A stretch of 64,000 nt of DNA from Bradyrhizobium diazoefficiens (GTDB taxonomy: Bacteria; Pseudomonadota; Alphaproteobacteria; Rhizobiales; Xanthobacteraceae), in NCBI RefSeq assembly GCF_018131185.1, contig NZ_JAFCJE010000003.1, forward strand, positions 62,001 through 126,000. The letters are read 5' to 3'. The translations under genes were made by a program, and so were the position numbers. Below, one piece after another: positions 10,586-23,018 of the stretch (position 1 is the first letter of the stretch; each line of letters opens with the position of its first letter). The notes under the pieces were generated by a model. It did not search any database, was not told the origin of the DNA, and saw only the letters and a list, made by a program, of their open reading frames with translations.

Positions 10586-11362
10586 TCAGTGCAGCGACGT
10601 GTACGCCGCGCCCAGCATCGGGCCGGGCTTGTCCCGAGTGCCGTCCTGGATATAGACCACCGCGCCGTCGACGCCGTCGCGCGTGAGGTTCTCGATCGGC
10701 ACCGTCCAGCTTTCCGAACGCCCGGTCCAGTCACCGACCTTGAGCACGTTGCGCACCACATTATGATAGGTGACCTGCTGCCCGCGATTCTCGCCGCGGG
10801 TGATCGCGATCGGCACCGACTTGGCGATGGAGCAGATCCAGACCTCGCCCTGCGAGACTGCCGGCTCCTTGCTCGCGGCCACCGACACGTTGATCTGCTT
10901 GCCGGCGAGCGACATCGTCACCGGCACGCTCATCACGCCCTTACCCGGGTCGGACTTGCGGATCGCGTTCTCGATGCCCGCACGATCGCTGCCGACGACA
11001 TGGGTGGAGCCGTTGACCACGACCTGCGGCGTGTAGACCTCGCGGTCACCGCGCACGCGCGAATACGCACGCTGGCGTGCAGAGAAGCGCGAATCCGCCA
11101 GCGTGTCCTTCCAACCGAGATAGTCCCAATAATCGATCGGCATGCTCAGCGCGATGATCGACGGGTCTTTGGACAGATCACCGATGATCTGGTCGGCGGG
11201 CGGACATGAGGAGCAGCCCTGTGAGGTAAACAATTCGACAACGGCGCGGGGATCAGCCTGTGCAGGACGGATGACGGCGACGATCGCACAGATGCCGATA
11301 GCTCCCGACCAGAGGGCACCGGACCAACGTGAAACCAGATGAGAAGCCGTCATTGTTGTCAT
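10586..11362 (-). CDS. DUF1223 domain-containing secreted thioredoxin-fold protein
   Basis: The 258-residue protein has an N-terminal signal segment (about residues 14-36, ending PAQA) followed by the DUF1223 start VVELFTSQGCSSCPPAD with a CxxC pair at Cys50 and Cys53. This resembles a thioredoxin-like redox motif. A second conserved stretch is YTPQVVVNG. The function is not established. A start at 11353 (second Met) is equally possible. It follows acnA on the same strand, but the acnA terminator separates them. Confidence 0.85.
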   Translation of the reverse strand: MTTMTASHLVSRWSGALWSGAIGICAIVAVIRPAQADPRAVVELFTSQGCSSCPPADQIIGDLSKDPSIIALSMPIDYWDYLGWKDTLADSRFSARQRAYSRVRGDREVYTPQVVVNGSTHVVGSDRAGIENAIRKSDPGKGVMSVPVTMSLAGKQINVSVAASKEPAVSQGEVWICSIAKSVPIAITRGENRGQQVTYHNVVRNVLKVGDWTGRSESWTVPIENLTRDGVDGAVVYIQDGTRDKPGPMLGAAYTSLH

Positions 11363-11518
11363 GTCGAACGCCGCACACCATTGCTCGTGGAAAGGGAGAT
11401 CTTATCGCCGGATGGTCACCGTAGTCTTACGGGGCGCGGTACACTCGACCGTCCAGGCCAACCGCCAAAGGGAGGTTTTCCGCCGGGCGGGCCCATCTGG
11501 AGCATGCCGCAAACGCAC

Positions 11519-11546
11519 GAAGGCGGCCTTGTGATAGGCCGCCTTC
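11519..11546 (-). terminator. Hairpin downstream of acnA
   Basis: Perfect 10-bp arms GAAGGCGGCC / GGCCGCCTTC flank an eight-base loop, about 50 bases after the acnA stop. The T tract is poor on the minus strand (TTCGTGCGTTTG), so termination is likely but not textbook. Confidence 0.65.
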
Positions 11547-11596
11547 ATCTAACCTTCTACTCACTTCGCAGTGAGCCATGGTTCACAAATCCGCGC

Positions 11597-14317
<2,721 letters not shown>

Positions 14318-14340
14318 GTAGGAAATCCCAATTGTTAGTT

Positions 14341-14356
14341 ATACCCGGCAGGGTAT
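14341..14356. promoter_or_regulatory. Inverted repeat in the acnA promoter region
   Basis: ATACCC and GGGTAT, separated by GGCA, form a perfect 6-4-6 inverted repeat about 25 bases upstream of the acnA ATG. On the minus strand a TAAAAT box overlaps its upstream edge. Position and symmetry suggest an operator; the regulator is unknown. Confidence 0.4.
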
Positions 14357-14559
14357 TTTAACACCGTCAGCGCATCTAGGCTGGGCCGCTTGCAGGGGCA
14401 GGTTGAGTTGCTGCATCAAGTAGTTCCGGGCTTATAGAAGCTTTCTAACCGCGCCGCCACAGCCACAATCGTGCCGCAGCAATTCGCGAGCCAAAAATTC
14501 CCATGCGCTACCCCAAGTTTTCCTGAGGCCCGGCTTTGAGTGACTTGAAACGAGGCGAG

Positions 14560-15162
14560 ATGCAGCTCTCCGGACAGGGGGTTGCCTGCGTGCGCGGCGG
14601 CCGCGAGGTGTTTGCCGGGCTCGATTTCGCGGCCATGTCGGGCGAGGCCGTGGCGGTCGTCGGCCGCAACGGATCGGGCAAGACCTCGCTGCTGCGGCTG
14701 ATCGCGGGCCTGCTCGTTCCGGCCGGCGGGACGATCGCGCTGGAGGGCGGCGATGGCGAGCTGACGCTGCCCGAGCAGTGCCACTATCTCGGCCATCGCG
14801 ATGCCTTGAAGCCGGCCCTTAGCGTGGCGGAAAATCTAGCATTTTGGGCCGATTTTCTTGGCGGCGAGCGCCTTGACGCGGCCGAGAGTCTCGCCACCGT
14901 CGGGCTCGACCATGCTACCCATCTGCCCGCCGGCTTCCTGTCCGCCGGCCAGCGCCGTCGACTGTCGCTGGCCCGCCTGTTGACCGTCCGCCGCCCGGTC
15001 TGGCTGCTGGACGAGCCGACCAATGCGCTCGACGTGGCCGGCCAGGACATGTTCGGCGGCCTGATGCAGGAGCATCTCGCCCGCGGCGGGATGATCGTGG
15101 CGGCGACTCATGCTCCACTCGGGATCGAGGCCCGGGAGCTGCGGATCGGGGGTGCGGTGTGA
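14560..15162 (+). CDS. ccmA: Heme exporter ATP-binding subunit CcmA
   Basis: The 200-residue ABC ATPase has Walker [10 protein letters not shown] at about residues 35-43, signature [14 protein letters not shown] and Walker [13 protein letters not shown]. CcmA with CcmB, CcmC and CcmD releases heme-loaded CcmE for cytochrome c maturation. I chose the ATG at 14560 with GAGGCGAG just upstream rather than the in-frame TTG at 14536. It is the first gene of a ccmABCDG run, but a 124-bp inverted-repeat element separates it from ccmB. Confidence 0.94.
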   Translation: MQLSGQGVACVRGGREVFAGLDFAAMSGEAVAVVGRNGSGKTSLLRLIAGLLVPAGGTIALEGGDGELTLPEQCHYLGHRDALKPALSVAENLAFWADFLGGERLDAAESLATVGLDHATHLPAGFLSAGQRRRLSLARLLTVRRPVWLLDEPTNALDVAGQDMFGGLMQEHLARGGMIVAATHAPLGIEARELRIGGAV

Positions 15163-15210
15163 CGTGGCACGACCCTCAGCTTTCCAAGCGGCCGGGCTCC
15201 GCCCTGTCCG

Positions 15211-15334
15211 TTCCCTCCCCCCTCGCGGGGTCCGAGGCAAGCAAGGCTCGCTCTCGTTGGGAAGACCTCCACAGGCGGACATCTCGCCCGGGGCTACCCC
15301 TCCCCCCCGCCCTCCCCCGCAAGGGGGGAGGGAG
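15211..15334. repeat. Terminal-inverted-repeat element (family H) between ccmA and ccmB
   Basis: The left end TTCCCTCCCCCCTCGCGGGG is matched by the right end CCCCGCAAGGGGGGAGGGAG. The 124-bp unit has no coding capacity and looks like a small miniature element or REP-type unit. A partial relative with CTCCCCCGCTTGCGGGGAGG lies at about 37410. Confidence 0.7.
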
Positions 15335-15394
15335 CGTACCGTCCTCGCGGCGTCAGCCCGATTTCCATGGCCGCACCGCAGGAAGAGCCGCCTC

Positions 15395-16063
15395 ATGACC
15401 GCCCTGTCCGCCCTCATTCGACGGGACATCCGGATCGCGCTCCGCGTTGGCGGCGGGGCATTGATCGGCGTCCTGTTCTTCCTGACCGTGGTGGTGCTGA
15501 TGCCGTTCGCGGTCGGGCCGGATCTGGCGCTGCTGTCGCGGCTGGGGCCGGCCATTCTCTGGCTCGGCGCGCTGCTGGCGAGCCTGCTCACCCTCGACCG
15601 GCTGTTCATGGCCGACCACGAGGACGGCTCGCTCGACCTGATCACGATGAGCCGGACGCCGCTGGAACTCGCCTGCGCCGCCAAGGCGCTGGCGCATTGG
15701 CTGGCTGCCGGCCTGCCGCTGATTGTCGCAACCCCCGTGCTCGGCCTGCTGCTCAACCTCGACATGGTCGCGACCGGCGCTGTGGCGCTGACGCTGCTGG
15801 CAGGAACGCCGGCGCTGACCTTTACCGGCATGATCGGCGCGGCACTGGCGGTGACGCTGCACCGCGGCGGGCTGCTGATGGCCGTGCTGGTGCTGCCGCT
15901 GTCGATTCCCGTCCTGATTTTCGGCGTGGCGGCGTCACAGGCCGTCATCGTCGGCCCCATGACGTTCGGCGCGCCGTTCTCGATCCTGTGCGCGCTGTCC
16001 CTGGTCAGCCTCGTGGTCGGCCCCTTCGCAGCCGCAGCGAGCCTGCGGCATGGACTTGACTGA
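15395..16063 (+). CDS. ccmB: Heme exporter permease CcmB
   Basis: The 222-residue membrane protein with about six helices begins MTALSALIRRDIRIALRVGG, the usual CcmB start, and ends GPFAAAASLRHGLD. It is the channel partner of CcmA in heme delivery to CcmE. The frame is open through the upstream repeat; I chose the ATG at 15395 because GGAAGAG lies about nine bases upstream and the protein then has the normal length. Confidence 0.93.
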   Translation: MTALSALIRRDIRIALRVGGGALIGVLFFLTVVVLMPFAVGPDLALLSRLGPAILWLGALLASLLTLDRLFMADHEDGSLDLITMSRTPLELACAAKALAHWLAAGLPLIVATPVLGLLLNLDMVATGAVALTLLAGTPALTFTGMIGAALAVTLHRGGLLMAVLVLPLSIPVLIFGVAASQAVIVGPMTFGAPFSILCALSLVSLVVGPFAAAASLRHGLD

Positions 16064-16169
16064 GATGGGCCCGATTGAGAGAGGCTCGGCTGACCTTGAC
16101 CCCGATCAACTTTCGTCCCCGGCTTTCGTGCTGATTGCCTGAGCGGCCACCGATGATTATCAGGGTACC

Positions 16170-16964
16170 ATGTCACTGATCGACCTCGCCAACCCGACCC
16201 GGTTCCTCGCGCTGACGGCGCGGGTGTTGCCGTGGCTCGCGGCCGCGACCGTCATCCTGCTCGCGATCGGCCTCTACCAGTCAGCCTACGCGCCGGACGA
16301 CTATCAGCAGGGCGCGACCGTCAAGATCATGTTCATCCACGTGCCCAATGCCTGGCTGTCGATGTTCGTCTGGGGCGTGATGAGCATCGCATCGCTGGGC
16401 ACGCTGGTGTGGCGTCATCCGCTCGCCGACGTCGCCGCCAAAGCCGCAGCGCCGATCGGCGCCGCCTTCACCTTCCTCGCGCTGCTCACGGGCTCGCTGT
16501 GGGGCCGGCCGATGTGGGGCACCTATTGGGAATGGGATGCGCGGCTCACCTCGGTGCTGATCCTGTTCCTGATGTATCTCGGCCTGATGGCGCTGTGGCG
16601 CGCGGTCGACGATCCCTCGCGCGCGGCACGCGCCGCCGCGGTGCTGACCCTGGTCGGCGCCATCAACCTGCCGATCATCAAGTTCTCGGTCGACTGGTGG
16701 AACACGCTGCACCAGCCGGCCTCGGTGATGCGCATGGGCGGATCGGCCCTCGACAAATCGTTCCTGATTCCGCTGCTGGTGATGGCGCTCGCATTCACGC
16801 TGCTGTTCGTCACGCTGCATCTGGCCGCGATGCGCAACGAGATCCTGCGCCGCCGGGTCCGCTCCCTGCAGATGATGCAGGCGAGCCGTGTGGCGTTCTC
16901 GAGCGAGGCGGGCTCCGGTTCGCGCGGACAAAGCGCGTCGAAAGAAGTTGGGGCCGCAGGATGA
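16170..16964 (+). CDS. ccmC: Heme exporter protein CcmC
   Basis: The 264-residue membrane protein carries the tryptophan-rich heme-handling signature [13 protein letters not shown] and the periplasmic histidine segment [11 protein letters not shown], with six predicted helices. CcmC loads heme onto CcmE. The tail (about 40 residues, [14 protein letters not shown] onward) is a charged cytoplasmic extension. The stop overlaps the ccmD start (ATGA). Confidence 0.95.
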   Translation: MSLIDLANPTRFLALTARVLPWLAAATVILLAIGLYQSAYAPDDYQQGATVKIMFIHVPNAWLSMFVWGVMSIASLGTLVWRHPLADVAAKAAAPIGAAFTFLALLTGSLWGRPMWGTYWEWDARLTSVLILFLMYLGLMALWRAVDDPSRAARAAAVLTLVGAINLPIIKFSVDWWNTLHQPASVMRMGGSALDKSFLIPLLVMALAFTLLFVTLHLAAMRNEILRRRVRSLQMMQASRVAFSSEAGSGSRGQSASKEVGAAG

Positions 16965-17143
16965 TGTCGCTCGGTCCCTATGCATCCTTCATCGTGACGT
17001 CCTATGCCGCAGTGGCCGTCGTGGTCGCGATCCTGATCGGCTGGATCGTGCTCGACTACCGCAACCAGACGCAGCGCCTGCGCGAGCTCGACCGCAGCGG
17101 CATCACCCGCCGCTCCGGCCGCAGCGCGGTGGATGCGTCATGA
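16961..17143 (+). CDS. ccmD: Heme exporter protein CcmD
   Basis: This small 60-residue protein has one transmembrane helix ([19 protein letters not shown]) preceded by [11 protein letters not shown] and followed by a basic tail, the typical CcmD layout. CcmD is needed to release holo-CcmE from CcmABC. It starts with ATG ATG at 16961, overlapping the ccmC stop, and its own stop overlaps ccmG. Confidence 0.92.
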   Translation: MMSLGPYASFIVTSYAAVAVVVAILIGWIVLDYRNQTQRLRELDRSGITRRSGRSAVDAS

Positions 17144-17733
17144 GCGATCAATCGACCTCCGCGCCGCCGCAGCGCCGCACCTTCCTGATGGTGCTGCCGC
17201 TGATCGCCTTCATTGCCCTTGCGCTGCTGTTCTGGTTCCGGCTCGGCAGCGGCGATATCTCGCGGATTCCCTCCGCGCTGATCGGTCGTCCGGTGCCACA
17301 GACCGTGCTGCCGCCGCTCGAGGGATTGCAGGACAACGGCGCGCCGGTGCCGGGACTCGATCCCGCCGCCTTCAAGGGCAAGGTCAGCCTGGTCAATGTC
17401 TGGGCGTCCTGGTGCGTGCCGTGCCATGACGAGGCCCCACTCCTGACCGAACTGGCCAAGGACGAGCGCTTCCAGCTGGTCGGCATCAATTACAAGGACG
17501 CCGCGGACAATGCGCGCCGCTTCCTCGGCCGCTACGGCAACCCGTTCAGCCGCGTCGGCGTGGATGCCAACGGCCGCGCCTCGATCGAATGGGGCGTCTA
17601 CGGCGTGCCGGAGACCTTCGTCGTCGGGCGCGAAGGCACCATCGTCTACAAGCTGGTCGGCCCGGTCACGCCACAGAACCTCAAGACCGTGCTGATGCCG
17701 GAGCTGGAGAAGGCGCTCAAGACAGGAGGCTGA
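17140..17733 (+). CDS. ccmG: Thiol:disulfide interchange protein CcmG/DsbE
   Basis: The 197-residue membrane-anchored thioredoxin has one N-terminal helix (residues about 14-34) and the active site WCVPC with Cys92 and Cys95. The cis-proline segment is YGVPETF and the ending is ELEKALK. It reduces the heme-binding cysteines of apocytochrome c. The start overlaps the ccmD stop by four bases, making a tight ccmC-ccmD-ccmG block. No ccmE, ccmF or ccmH is in this window. Confidence 0.95.
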   Translation: MSDQSTSAPPQRRTFLMVLPLIAFIALALLFWFRLGSGDISRIPSALIGRPVPQTVLPPLEGLQDNGAPVPGLDPAAFKGKVSLVNVWASWCVPCHDEAPLLTELAKDERFQLVGINYKDAADNARRFLGRYGNPFSRVGVDANGRASIEWGVYGVPETFVVGREGTIVYKLVGPVTPQNLKTVLMPELEKALKTGG

Positions 17734-17797
17734 CTCGAGCGCGACGAGATTCTGGATCACGCTCTAGCGGGGCGGACAAGCCGCTCCGCGGACGCGT

Positions 17798-18997
17798 TCA
17801 CGACACCTTGTCGCGACGATCGCTTGAGTTCGCGTTGCCTGCGAGCAGGCCGGCCACGGCGTCCCAGCCCTTCTCGAAGATATGGCCGACCTTGTGGCCG
17901 AAGGAATGGCCGGGTCGCAACCGCGGCGATTCCAGAATGTGCGTCAAATGCCGGTGGTCGCCCGGAATGGTGTTGATCTCCGCGGTGACGGCAGCCTGGA
18001 CGGCCGCCATCAGGTCATCCAGACGCTGGGCCCAGCCGGACCCTTGAAGCTCGATCTGCGTTCTCAGCGCCTCCTCGATCCGATAGATCTCGCCGACGAT
18101 CTCCTTGGCCCGCACCGGGCGGTTGTTCCTGAGGGCAAACAGCAGGAGGAGACGCTTCTCCTCGACCTGATCGAGCACCATCGAAACCGCAAGCGCGAAG
18201 GGCCCCTCCGCGATCCGCGCCGCAGCCCGGTCGTCGGCCGGAGCGGTCGCGACCGACAGCAGCTCCCAGGGGGATTCCAGACGCTTTGCGAGGATTGTGA
18301 GCGCGAACGGCACGGCATCGACGCGCCTGGCCTTGAGCGCGCTCAACAGACCGAGCGCCTTGTCGAGGCCGGCGCCCTCGAGCCGGGCAATCTTCGGCGC
18401 AAGGGCACGGCCAAAATCCTCGAGCTCCCGCTGCAGTTCGAGGTAGCGCAGCATCTTCTTGAGGTCGTCGAATGTCGCATGCGAGCTGGTATAGGCCATC
18501 AGCCCATCGCGAATGCCGGCTGCGCCCTCGGCAGAACCCAGCTGGCCGATGAGAGAGGTCAGGACCTTCTTCTGGAACGCCTGGGCCATCTGCCGCGCCT
18601 CGGCCTGCTTGCCGGCAGAGATGGCCTTCGTCGCACTGGCGACGTAGTCCGCCGCCATGCTGCGCAGCAATTGCTCGGTCACGAGGCTCCAGATCGGCGC
18701 GAGCGATCCACGGGCGATCTGGCCGCTATTGGCCCGTTCCGGCGCGCCGTCCACCAGGACCGGCTCGAACGGCTCGAAGAAGTAGCGCGAGGGATTTCCG
18801 ACGCGATAATGGTTCTGGCCCGTGTTGCGAAACTCGGCTCGCAGCGCCGCCACCAATGGCTCGGAATGCGGAATGTCCTCGCCGAGGAGATGTAGCCGTT
18901 CCAGTTCGGCAAGCAGGCGGCGCCGGACCTGCGGAGCGAGCTGCCGGAGGTACTGAATCAGGTGTTCAGCCGCGTGATCCTGTTTTGCGCTCACCAC
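17798..18997 (-). CDS. Conserved hypothetical protein, all-helical
   Basis: I do not recognise this 399-residue soluble protein. It is rich in Ala, Leu, Glu and Arg with heptad-like stretches, suggesting mostly alpha-helix. It has no signal peptide or membrane segment. A segment HILESPRLRPGHSFGHKVGH lies near the C-terminus. Two consecutive GTG codons at 18997 and 18994 follow GGAGGG, so the start is one of these. It converges with ccmG and lies downstream of yciB with a 224-base gap. Confidence 0.75.
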   Translation of the reverse strand: MVSAKQDHAAEHLIQYLRQLAPQVRRRLLAELERLHLLGEDIPHSEPLVAALRAEFRNTGQNHYRVGNPSRYFFEPFEPVLVDGAPERANSGQIARGSLAPIWSLVTEQLLRSMAADYVASATKAISAGKQAEARQMAQAFQKKVLTSLIGQLGSAEGAAGIRDGLMAYTSSHATFDDLKKMLRYLELQRELEDFGRALAPKIARLEGAGLDKALGLLSALKARRVDAVPFALTILAKRLESPWELLSVATAPADDRAAARIAEGPFALAVSMVLDQVEEKRLLLLFALRNNRPVRAKEIVGEIYRIEEALRTQIELQGSGWAQRLDDLMAAVQAAVTAEINTIPGDHRHLTHILESPRLRPGHSFGHKVGHIFEKGWDAVAGLLAGNANSSDRRDKVS

Positions 18998-19221
18998 CGG
19001 GCCCTCCGGCGTGCCATCATCTCTTCATCACCAAAAGGCTATCGCCTGCGATCTTTCAGGCAAGGTTAAAGAGATGAACAATCTCAGCTTGCGGTTACAG
19101 AGCAATGAAGAACCCTGTCGGCTTCGTCGCTCAACCCGGTCGGCGGCGACCAACAGACCGCGCGAAGTGCACGTCAGCGTGAATATGCGGGCCGACCGAC
19201 GGGTTCAGCCCCGAGCTGGCG

Positions 19222-19824
19222 TCACCCCTTCGTGACGTCCCCCGCCTCGGCCTCGCTCGCCTCCAGCGACGCCGGCTCGAGATGATAGCGCTTGACCAGC
19301 GGCATTTGAATCACGCCGAAGATGGCGGTCAGCGGCAGGACGCCGAAGACCTTGAAGTTCACCCAGAAATCCGTGCTCTGGGTACGCCAGATGATCTCGT
19401 TCAGCACCGCCATGCCGGCGAAGAACAGCGCCCAGCGCAGCGTCAGGATGCGCCAGCCCTGCGGCGTCAGATTGAACACCTGATCGAACATCACGGCGAT
19501 GAAGGAACGGCCGAACAGCAGGCCGCCGCCGAGGATCGCTGCGAACAGGCCGTAGATGATGGTCGGCTTGACCTTGATGAAGGTCTCGTCGTGCAGCACC
19601 AGCGTCAGCGTGCCGAACACCAACACGATCACACCCGTCACGATCGCCATCATCGGGATATGGCGCGTCACCATGTAGGACGCGGCCATCGCCGCCACGA
19701 TCGCCACCATGAAGGCGCCGGTCGCGGCGAACAGATTGAACTTCGCGTTCACGAAGAAGAACACGAGCAGCGGACCGAGCTCGGTCGCCAGCTTGAACAG
19801 CGGATGCGGCTGGGTCTTGTCCAT
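19222..19824 (-). CDS. yciB: Inner membrane-spanning protein YciB (septation protein A)
   Basis: The 200-residue protein has five or six transmembrane helices and family features: [17 protein letters not shown] at the start, [13 protein letters not shown], and [20 protein letters not shown]. YciB/IspZ proteins affect cell-envelope synthesis and septation. The ATG at 19824 lies two bases after the ftsY stop codon, so it is translated with ftsY as an operon. Confidence 0.94.
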   Translation of the reverse strand: MDKTQPHPLFKLATELGPLLVFFFVNAKFNLFAATGAFMVAIVAAMAASYMVTRHIPMMAIVTGVIVLVFGTLTLVLHDETFIKVKPTIIYGLFAAILGGGLLFGRSFIAVMFDQVFNLTPQGWRILTLRWALFFAGMAVLNEIIWRTQSTDFWVNFKVFGVLPLTAIFGVIQMPLVKRYHLEPASLEASEAEAGDVTKG

Positions 19825-19826
19825 CT

Positions 19827-20771
19827 TCAGCTTTCGATTCCGGCGATGGCGCGGGCGAAGTCGCGCGCGGTGAACGGCGCGAGATCGTCGACGCCTTCGC
19901 CGACGCCGATGAAATGCACCGGCAGTTTGAATTTTTCCGCGAGCGCCACCAGAATGCCGCCGCGCGCGGTGCCGTCGAGCTTGGTCATCACGAGGCCGGT
20001 GACGCCGGCAGTGCGGTGAAAGGCCTCGACCTGCGACAGCGCGTTCTGGCCGACGGTTGCGTCGAGCACCAGCAGCACCGCATGCGGCGCGGTGTCATCC
20101 ACCTTGCGGATGACGCGCACGACCTTTTCGAGCTCGTTCATCAGCTCGGCCTTGTTTTGCAGCCGCCCGGCGGTGTCGATCAGGAGCACGTCCATGCCCT
20201 GCTCCTTCGCCGCCGTCAGCGCGTTGAAGGCAAGGCTCGCCGAATCCGAGCCCTGCGCGCCGGCGATGACGGGCGTCTTCGTCCGCTCGCCCCACACCTT
20301 GAGCTGCTCGATGGCTGCGGCGCGAAACGTGTCGCCGGCGGCCAGCATCACCTTGCGGCCTTCGGAGGCAAATTTTTGCGAGAGTTTTCCGATGGTCGTG
20401 GTCTTGCCGGAGCCGTTGACCCCGACCACCAGAATCACGAACGGCTTCCTGGCCGTGTCGATCTCGAGCGGCCTCGCCACCGGCGCCAGCACCTTCTCGA
20501 CCTCGGTCGCAACCACGTCCTTGACCTCGTCCGCCGAGATCGCCTTGTCATAACGGCCGGTGCCGACGGCATCGGCAATCCGGACCGCGACGGAGGTCCC
20601 GAGATCGGCGCGCAGCAGCACGTCCTCGATGTCATCGAGCATGGCGCGGTCGAGCTTGCGCTTGGTGACGAGGTCGGCGACCGCGGTCCCGAGCGAGGAC
20701 GAGGTGCGCTTCAGCCCGTTGGACAGGCGGCGCCACCAGCTCAGCTTGGGGGTCTCGGAGGTATCGTTCAT
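19827..20771 (-). CDS. ftsY: Signal recognition particle receptor FtsY
   Basis: The 314-residue SRP-type GTPase has an N domain, then the P-loop [15 protein letters not shown] at about residues 116-130, the DTAGR box and [10 protein letters not shown]. It receives the Ffh-nascent chain complex at the membrane; its partner ffh is also in this window (28519). The N-terminal extension is short and lacks a long acidic A domain. It is divergent from an RluA-type gene with only about 40 bases between starts, and forms an operon with yciB. Confidence 0.96.
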   Translation of the reverse strand: MNDTSETPKLSWWRRLSNGLKRTSSSLGTAVADLVTKRKLDRAMLDDIEDVLLRADLGTSVAVRIADAVGTGRYDKAISADEVKDVVATEVEKVLAPVARPLEIDTARKPFVILVVGVNGSGKTTTIGKLSQKFASEGRKVMLAAGDTFRAAAIEQLKVWGERTKTPVIAGAQGSDSASLAFNALTAAKEQGMDVLLIDTAGRLQNKAELMNELEKVVRVIRKVDDTAPHAVLLVLDATVGQNALSQVEAFHRTAGVTGLVMTKLDGTARGGILVALAEKFKLPVHFIGVGEGVDDLAPFTARDFARAIAGIES

Positions 20772-20812
20772 GGCGGGGGTGTGTTAGCCGTTCCGGCGAT
20801 TAAACGAAAGTC

Positions 20813-21520
20813 TTGCAATTGCTCGATGTTCCCGAACTGACCGCCGAGGAGATTTTGTCGCGCGTGCTCCATCGCGACGGGCTGATGCTGGTCATCGACA
20901 AGCCGTCGGGCCTGCCGGTGCATCGCGGCCCGAAGGGCGGCGCCAATCTGGAGGCCTCGTTCGACGCATTGCGTTTCGGCCTGCCGCGGCCGCCGGTGCT
21001 GGCTCACCGGCTGGACAAGGACACCTCGGGCTGCCTCGTGCTCGGCCGCCATCGCAAGGCCACCGCTTCGCTCGGCCTGCTCTTCAAGCACGGCAAGATC
21101 GGCAAGACCTACTGGACCGTGGTCGAGGGCGGCCCCGTCGAGGACGAGGGCATCATCGACATGCCGCTCGGCCGGCTCAACGCCGAGCGCGGCTGGTGGC
21201 AAAAGCCCGATCCGGAGGGGCAGAAGGCGATCACGAACTGGAAGGTGATGGGCCGCGGCGACGGTCTGACCTGGCTCGCGATGGAACCGGTCACCGGCCG
21301 GACCCATCAATTGCGGGTGCATTCGGCCGCGACCGGCTGGCCGATCTTCGGCGATAACATCTACGGCAACGGCCCGCGCTTCGGCGAGCCGAAGTTGCAC
21401 CTGCATTCCCGCGAGATCGTGGTGCCGATCTCCCGGAACAAGGAACCCGTCCGCGTCGTGGCGCCGGCCCCGCCCCACATGCACGAAAAGCTCAGGGCCT
21501 GCGGTTGGAACGGGGAATAG
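20813..21520 (+). CDS. RluA family RNA pseudouridine synthase
   Basis: The 235-residue enzyme has the RluA signature HRLDKDTSGCLVLGR with the catalytic Asp, plus VTGRTHQLRVHSAATGWPI. No S4 domain is present, as in RluA and RluE-like short forms. It isomerises specific uridines in rRNA or tRNA; the target is not predictable. The likely start is TTG at 20813, without a strong ribosome site, so the start is uncertain. Confidence 0.88.
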   Translation: MQLLDVPELTAEEILSRVLHRDGLMLVIDKPSGLPVHRGPKGGANLEASFDALRFGLPRPPVLAHRLDKDTSGCLVLGRHRKATASLGLLFKHGKIGKTYWTVVEGGPVEDEGIIDMPLGRLNAERGWWQKPDPEGQKAITNWKVMGRGDGLTWLAMEPVTGRTHQLRVHSAATGWPIFGDNIYGNGPRFGEPKLHLHSREIVVPISRNKEPVRVVAPAPPHMHEKLRACGWNGE

Positions 21521-21537
21521 CCCAGCCGCCCAACCCT

Positions 21538-21621
21538 CAAGATGAGGGGCACGTCAGCGCCTGTGGCCATCCTTCGAGACGCCCACTTCGCGGCGCAGTG
21601 CCCGGCTACCGGTCCATGGTT
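21538..21621. repeat. Decayed palindromic repeat related to family E
   Basis: AGATGAGGGGCACG, CCATCCTTCGAGACGCC and GGTCCATGG recall the family E unit at 10440-10557 but with many changes. It lies between the pseudouridine synthase and DUF2336 genes. Confidence 0.4.
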
Positions 21622-21703
21622 TACCAAACCTTCAGTGCTCGCCTCTAATGATTGCGGTTGCTTAGAACAAGCTTCCGTAACCGCTCAGGACGAGCGAGGC
21701 GTG

Positions 21704-22813
21704 ATGTCCAAGGCCGAGCTATCGATCATCGACGAGGTCGAATCCGCCATTCGAGCAGGCTCGGCGGAAAAGGGCCTGGAGACCGCCCGGCGCGTCACCG
21801 CTCTGTTCCTGTCCTCCGCCGGCAGTTTCGACGACGAGCAGATCGCGCTGTTCGACGAGGTGCTCGAGCGCCTGATCGGCACCATCGAGCTGCGGGCGCT
21901 TGCCGACATGGGTGCACGGATCGCGCTCGCCGAGATCAGCGCACAACTGGCGCCGATTGCACAGGCGCCGCCCTCGGTGGTCCGCCGCCTCGCCAGCAAT
22001 GACGAGATCCGCATCGCCGGTCCCGTGCTGCAAGAATCCGCCCGTCTCGACGACGGCGAGTTGGTGAAGATCGCATCATCCAAGGGCGAGCCGCATCTGC
22101 TCGCGATGGCCGGCCGCTGGTGGCTGAAGGAGATCGTCACCGACGCGTTGCTGGCGCGCCGCTACCCCAGTGTCAGCCGGCGGCTCGCCGCCAATCCCGG
22201 CGCGCGCGTCTCCGGAAACGGCTTCGCCGTCATGGTCGCCCAGGCCGAGTCGGATCCCGAACTTGCCGTCAGCGTCGGCGTCCGCGTGGACCTGCCGTCG
22301 GAGCTGCGCCGCCGGTTGCTGCACTCGGCGACCGATGCCGTGCGCGCCCGCCTGCTGTCGCGCGCGCCGCCTCATCTGTTCGAGGAAATCCAGAGCGCGA
22401 TCGCGGCCACCGCCGTCGGCGTCGAGCGCGAGATGTCGGCCGTCCGCGATTTCGAAGGTGCCAAGCGTGCGATTGCCATGCTCAAGGCAACCGGCCAACT
22501 GAGCGAGGCAACGCTGTTCGGCTTCGCCACGCAGCGACGCTATGAGGAGACCGCCGCCGCCCTGGCGGCGCTGTCCGGGTCGACCGTCGAAGTCATTCGC
22601 CCGCTGATGCAGAGCCTGCGCGATGACGGTCTGCTGGTGGCGTGCAAGGCGGCGCAGCTCAGCTGGGAAACCACCACCGCCGTACTCGAAAGCCGCTTTG
22701 CGACCGGAGCCATGAAGCCGGCGGATCTCGCGCGCGCGCAAGCTCACTATGCGCACATGACGCTGGAGAATGCGCGGCGCACGCTGCGATTCTGGCAGGT
22801 GCGGGCGTCGTAA
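21704..22813 (+). CDS. DUF2336 domain-containing protein
   Basis: The 369-residue soluble protein is built from repeated helices (ARRVTALFLSSAGSF, ERLIGTIELRALADMGARIALAE, VVRRLASNDEIRIAGPVLQES), matching DUF2336, an alphaproteobacterial family of unknown role with HEAT-like repeats. The ATG at 21704 follows GAGCGAGG. The frame extends upstream to 21542 through a decayed repeat, which I exclude. It stands alone on the plus strand between convergent and divergent neighbours. Confidence 0.85.
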   Translation: MSKAELSIIDEVESAIRAGSAEKGLETARRVTALFLSSAGSFDDEQIALFDEVLERLIGTIELRALADMGARIALAEISAQLAPIAQAPPSVVRRLASNDEIRIAGPVLQESARLDDGELVKIASSKGEPHLLAMAGRWWLKEIVTDALLARRYPSVSRRLAANPGARVSGNGFAVMVAQAESDPELAVSVGVRVDLPSELRRRLLHSATDAVRARLLSRAPPHLFEEIQSAIAATAVGVEREMSAVRDFEGAKRAIAMLKATGQLSEATLFGFATQRRYEETAAALAALSGSTVEVIRPLMQSLRDDGLLVACKAAQLSWETTTAVLESRFATGAMKPADLARAQAHYAHMTLENARRTLRFWQVRAS

Positions 22814-22854
22814 GGCGCGTGCTGGTTTGGAACACACTGCATCCCAGCCTCGGT

Positions 22855-22981
22855 GTCGTCCCTGCGCACGCAGGGACCCATAACCACAGGCAGCAGTTTG
22901 GCGAAGATTCGTCGTTCGGTACTTCGACCGTCCGCAGGCGATAAATCACGCGGTATGGGTCCCTGCGTGCGCAGGGACGAC
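22855..22981. repeat. Palindromic intergenic repeat, family B (copy 1)
   Basis: The ends are GTCGTCCCTGCG / CGCAGGGACGAC. Inside is GGGACCCATAACCACAGG, and a core containing TTTGGCGAAGATTCG, but only a short right counterpart (GTATGGGTCCC). Other copies: 26930-27069, 44611-44768 and 53198-53347. Confidence 0.85.
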
Positions 22982-23018
22982 GGCGGGGATATAGCGCGGC
23001 GCAATTCACCGCGGCTGA

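Noticed and set aside
17740..17775. GATTCTGGATCACGCTCTAG as a copy of the GAGCATGATC repeat
   Set aside because: Only one arm is similar, with several changes, so it is too weak to annotate.
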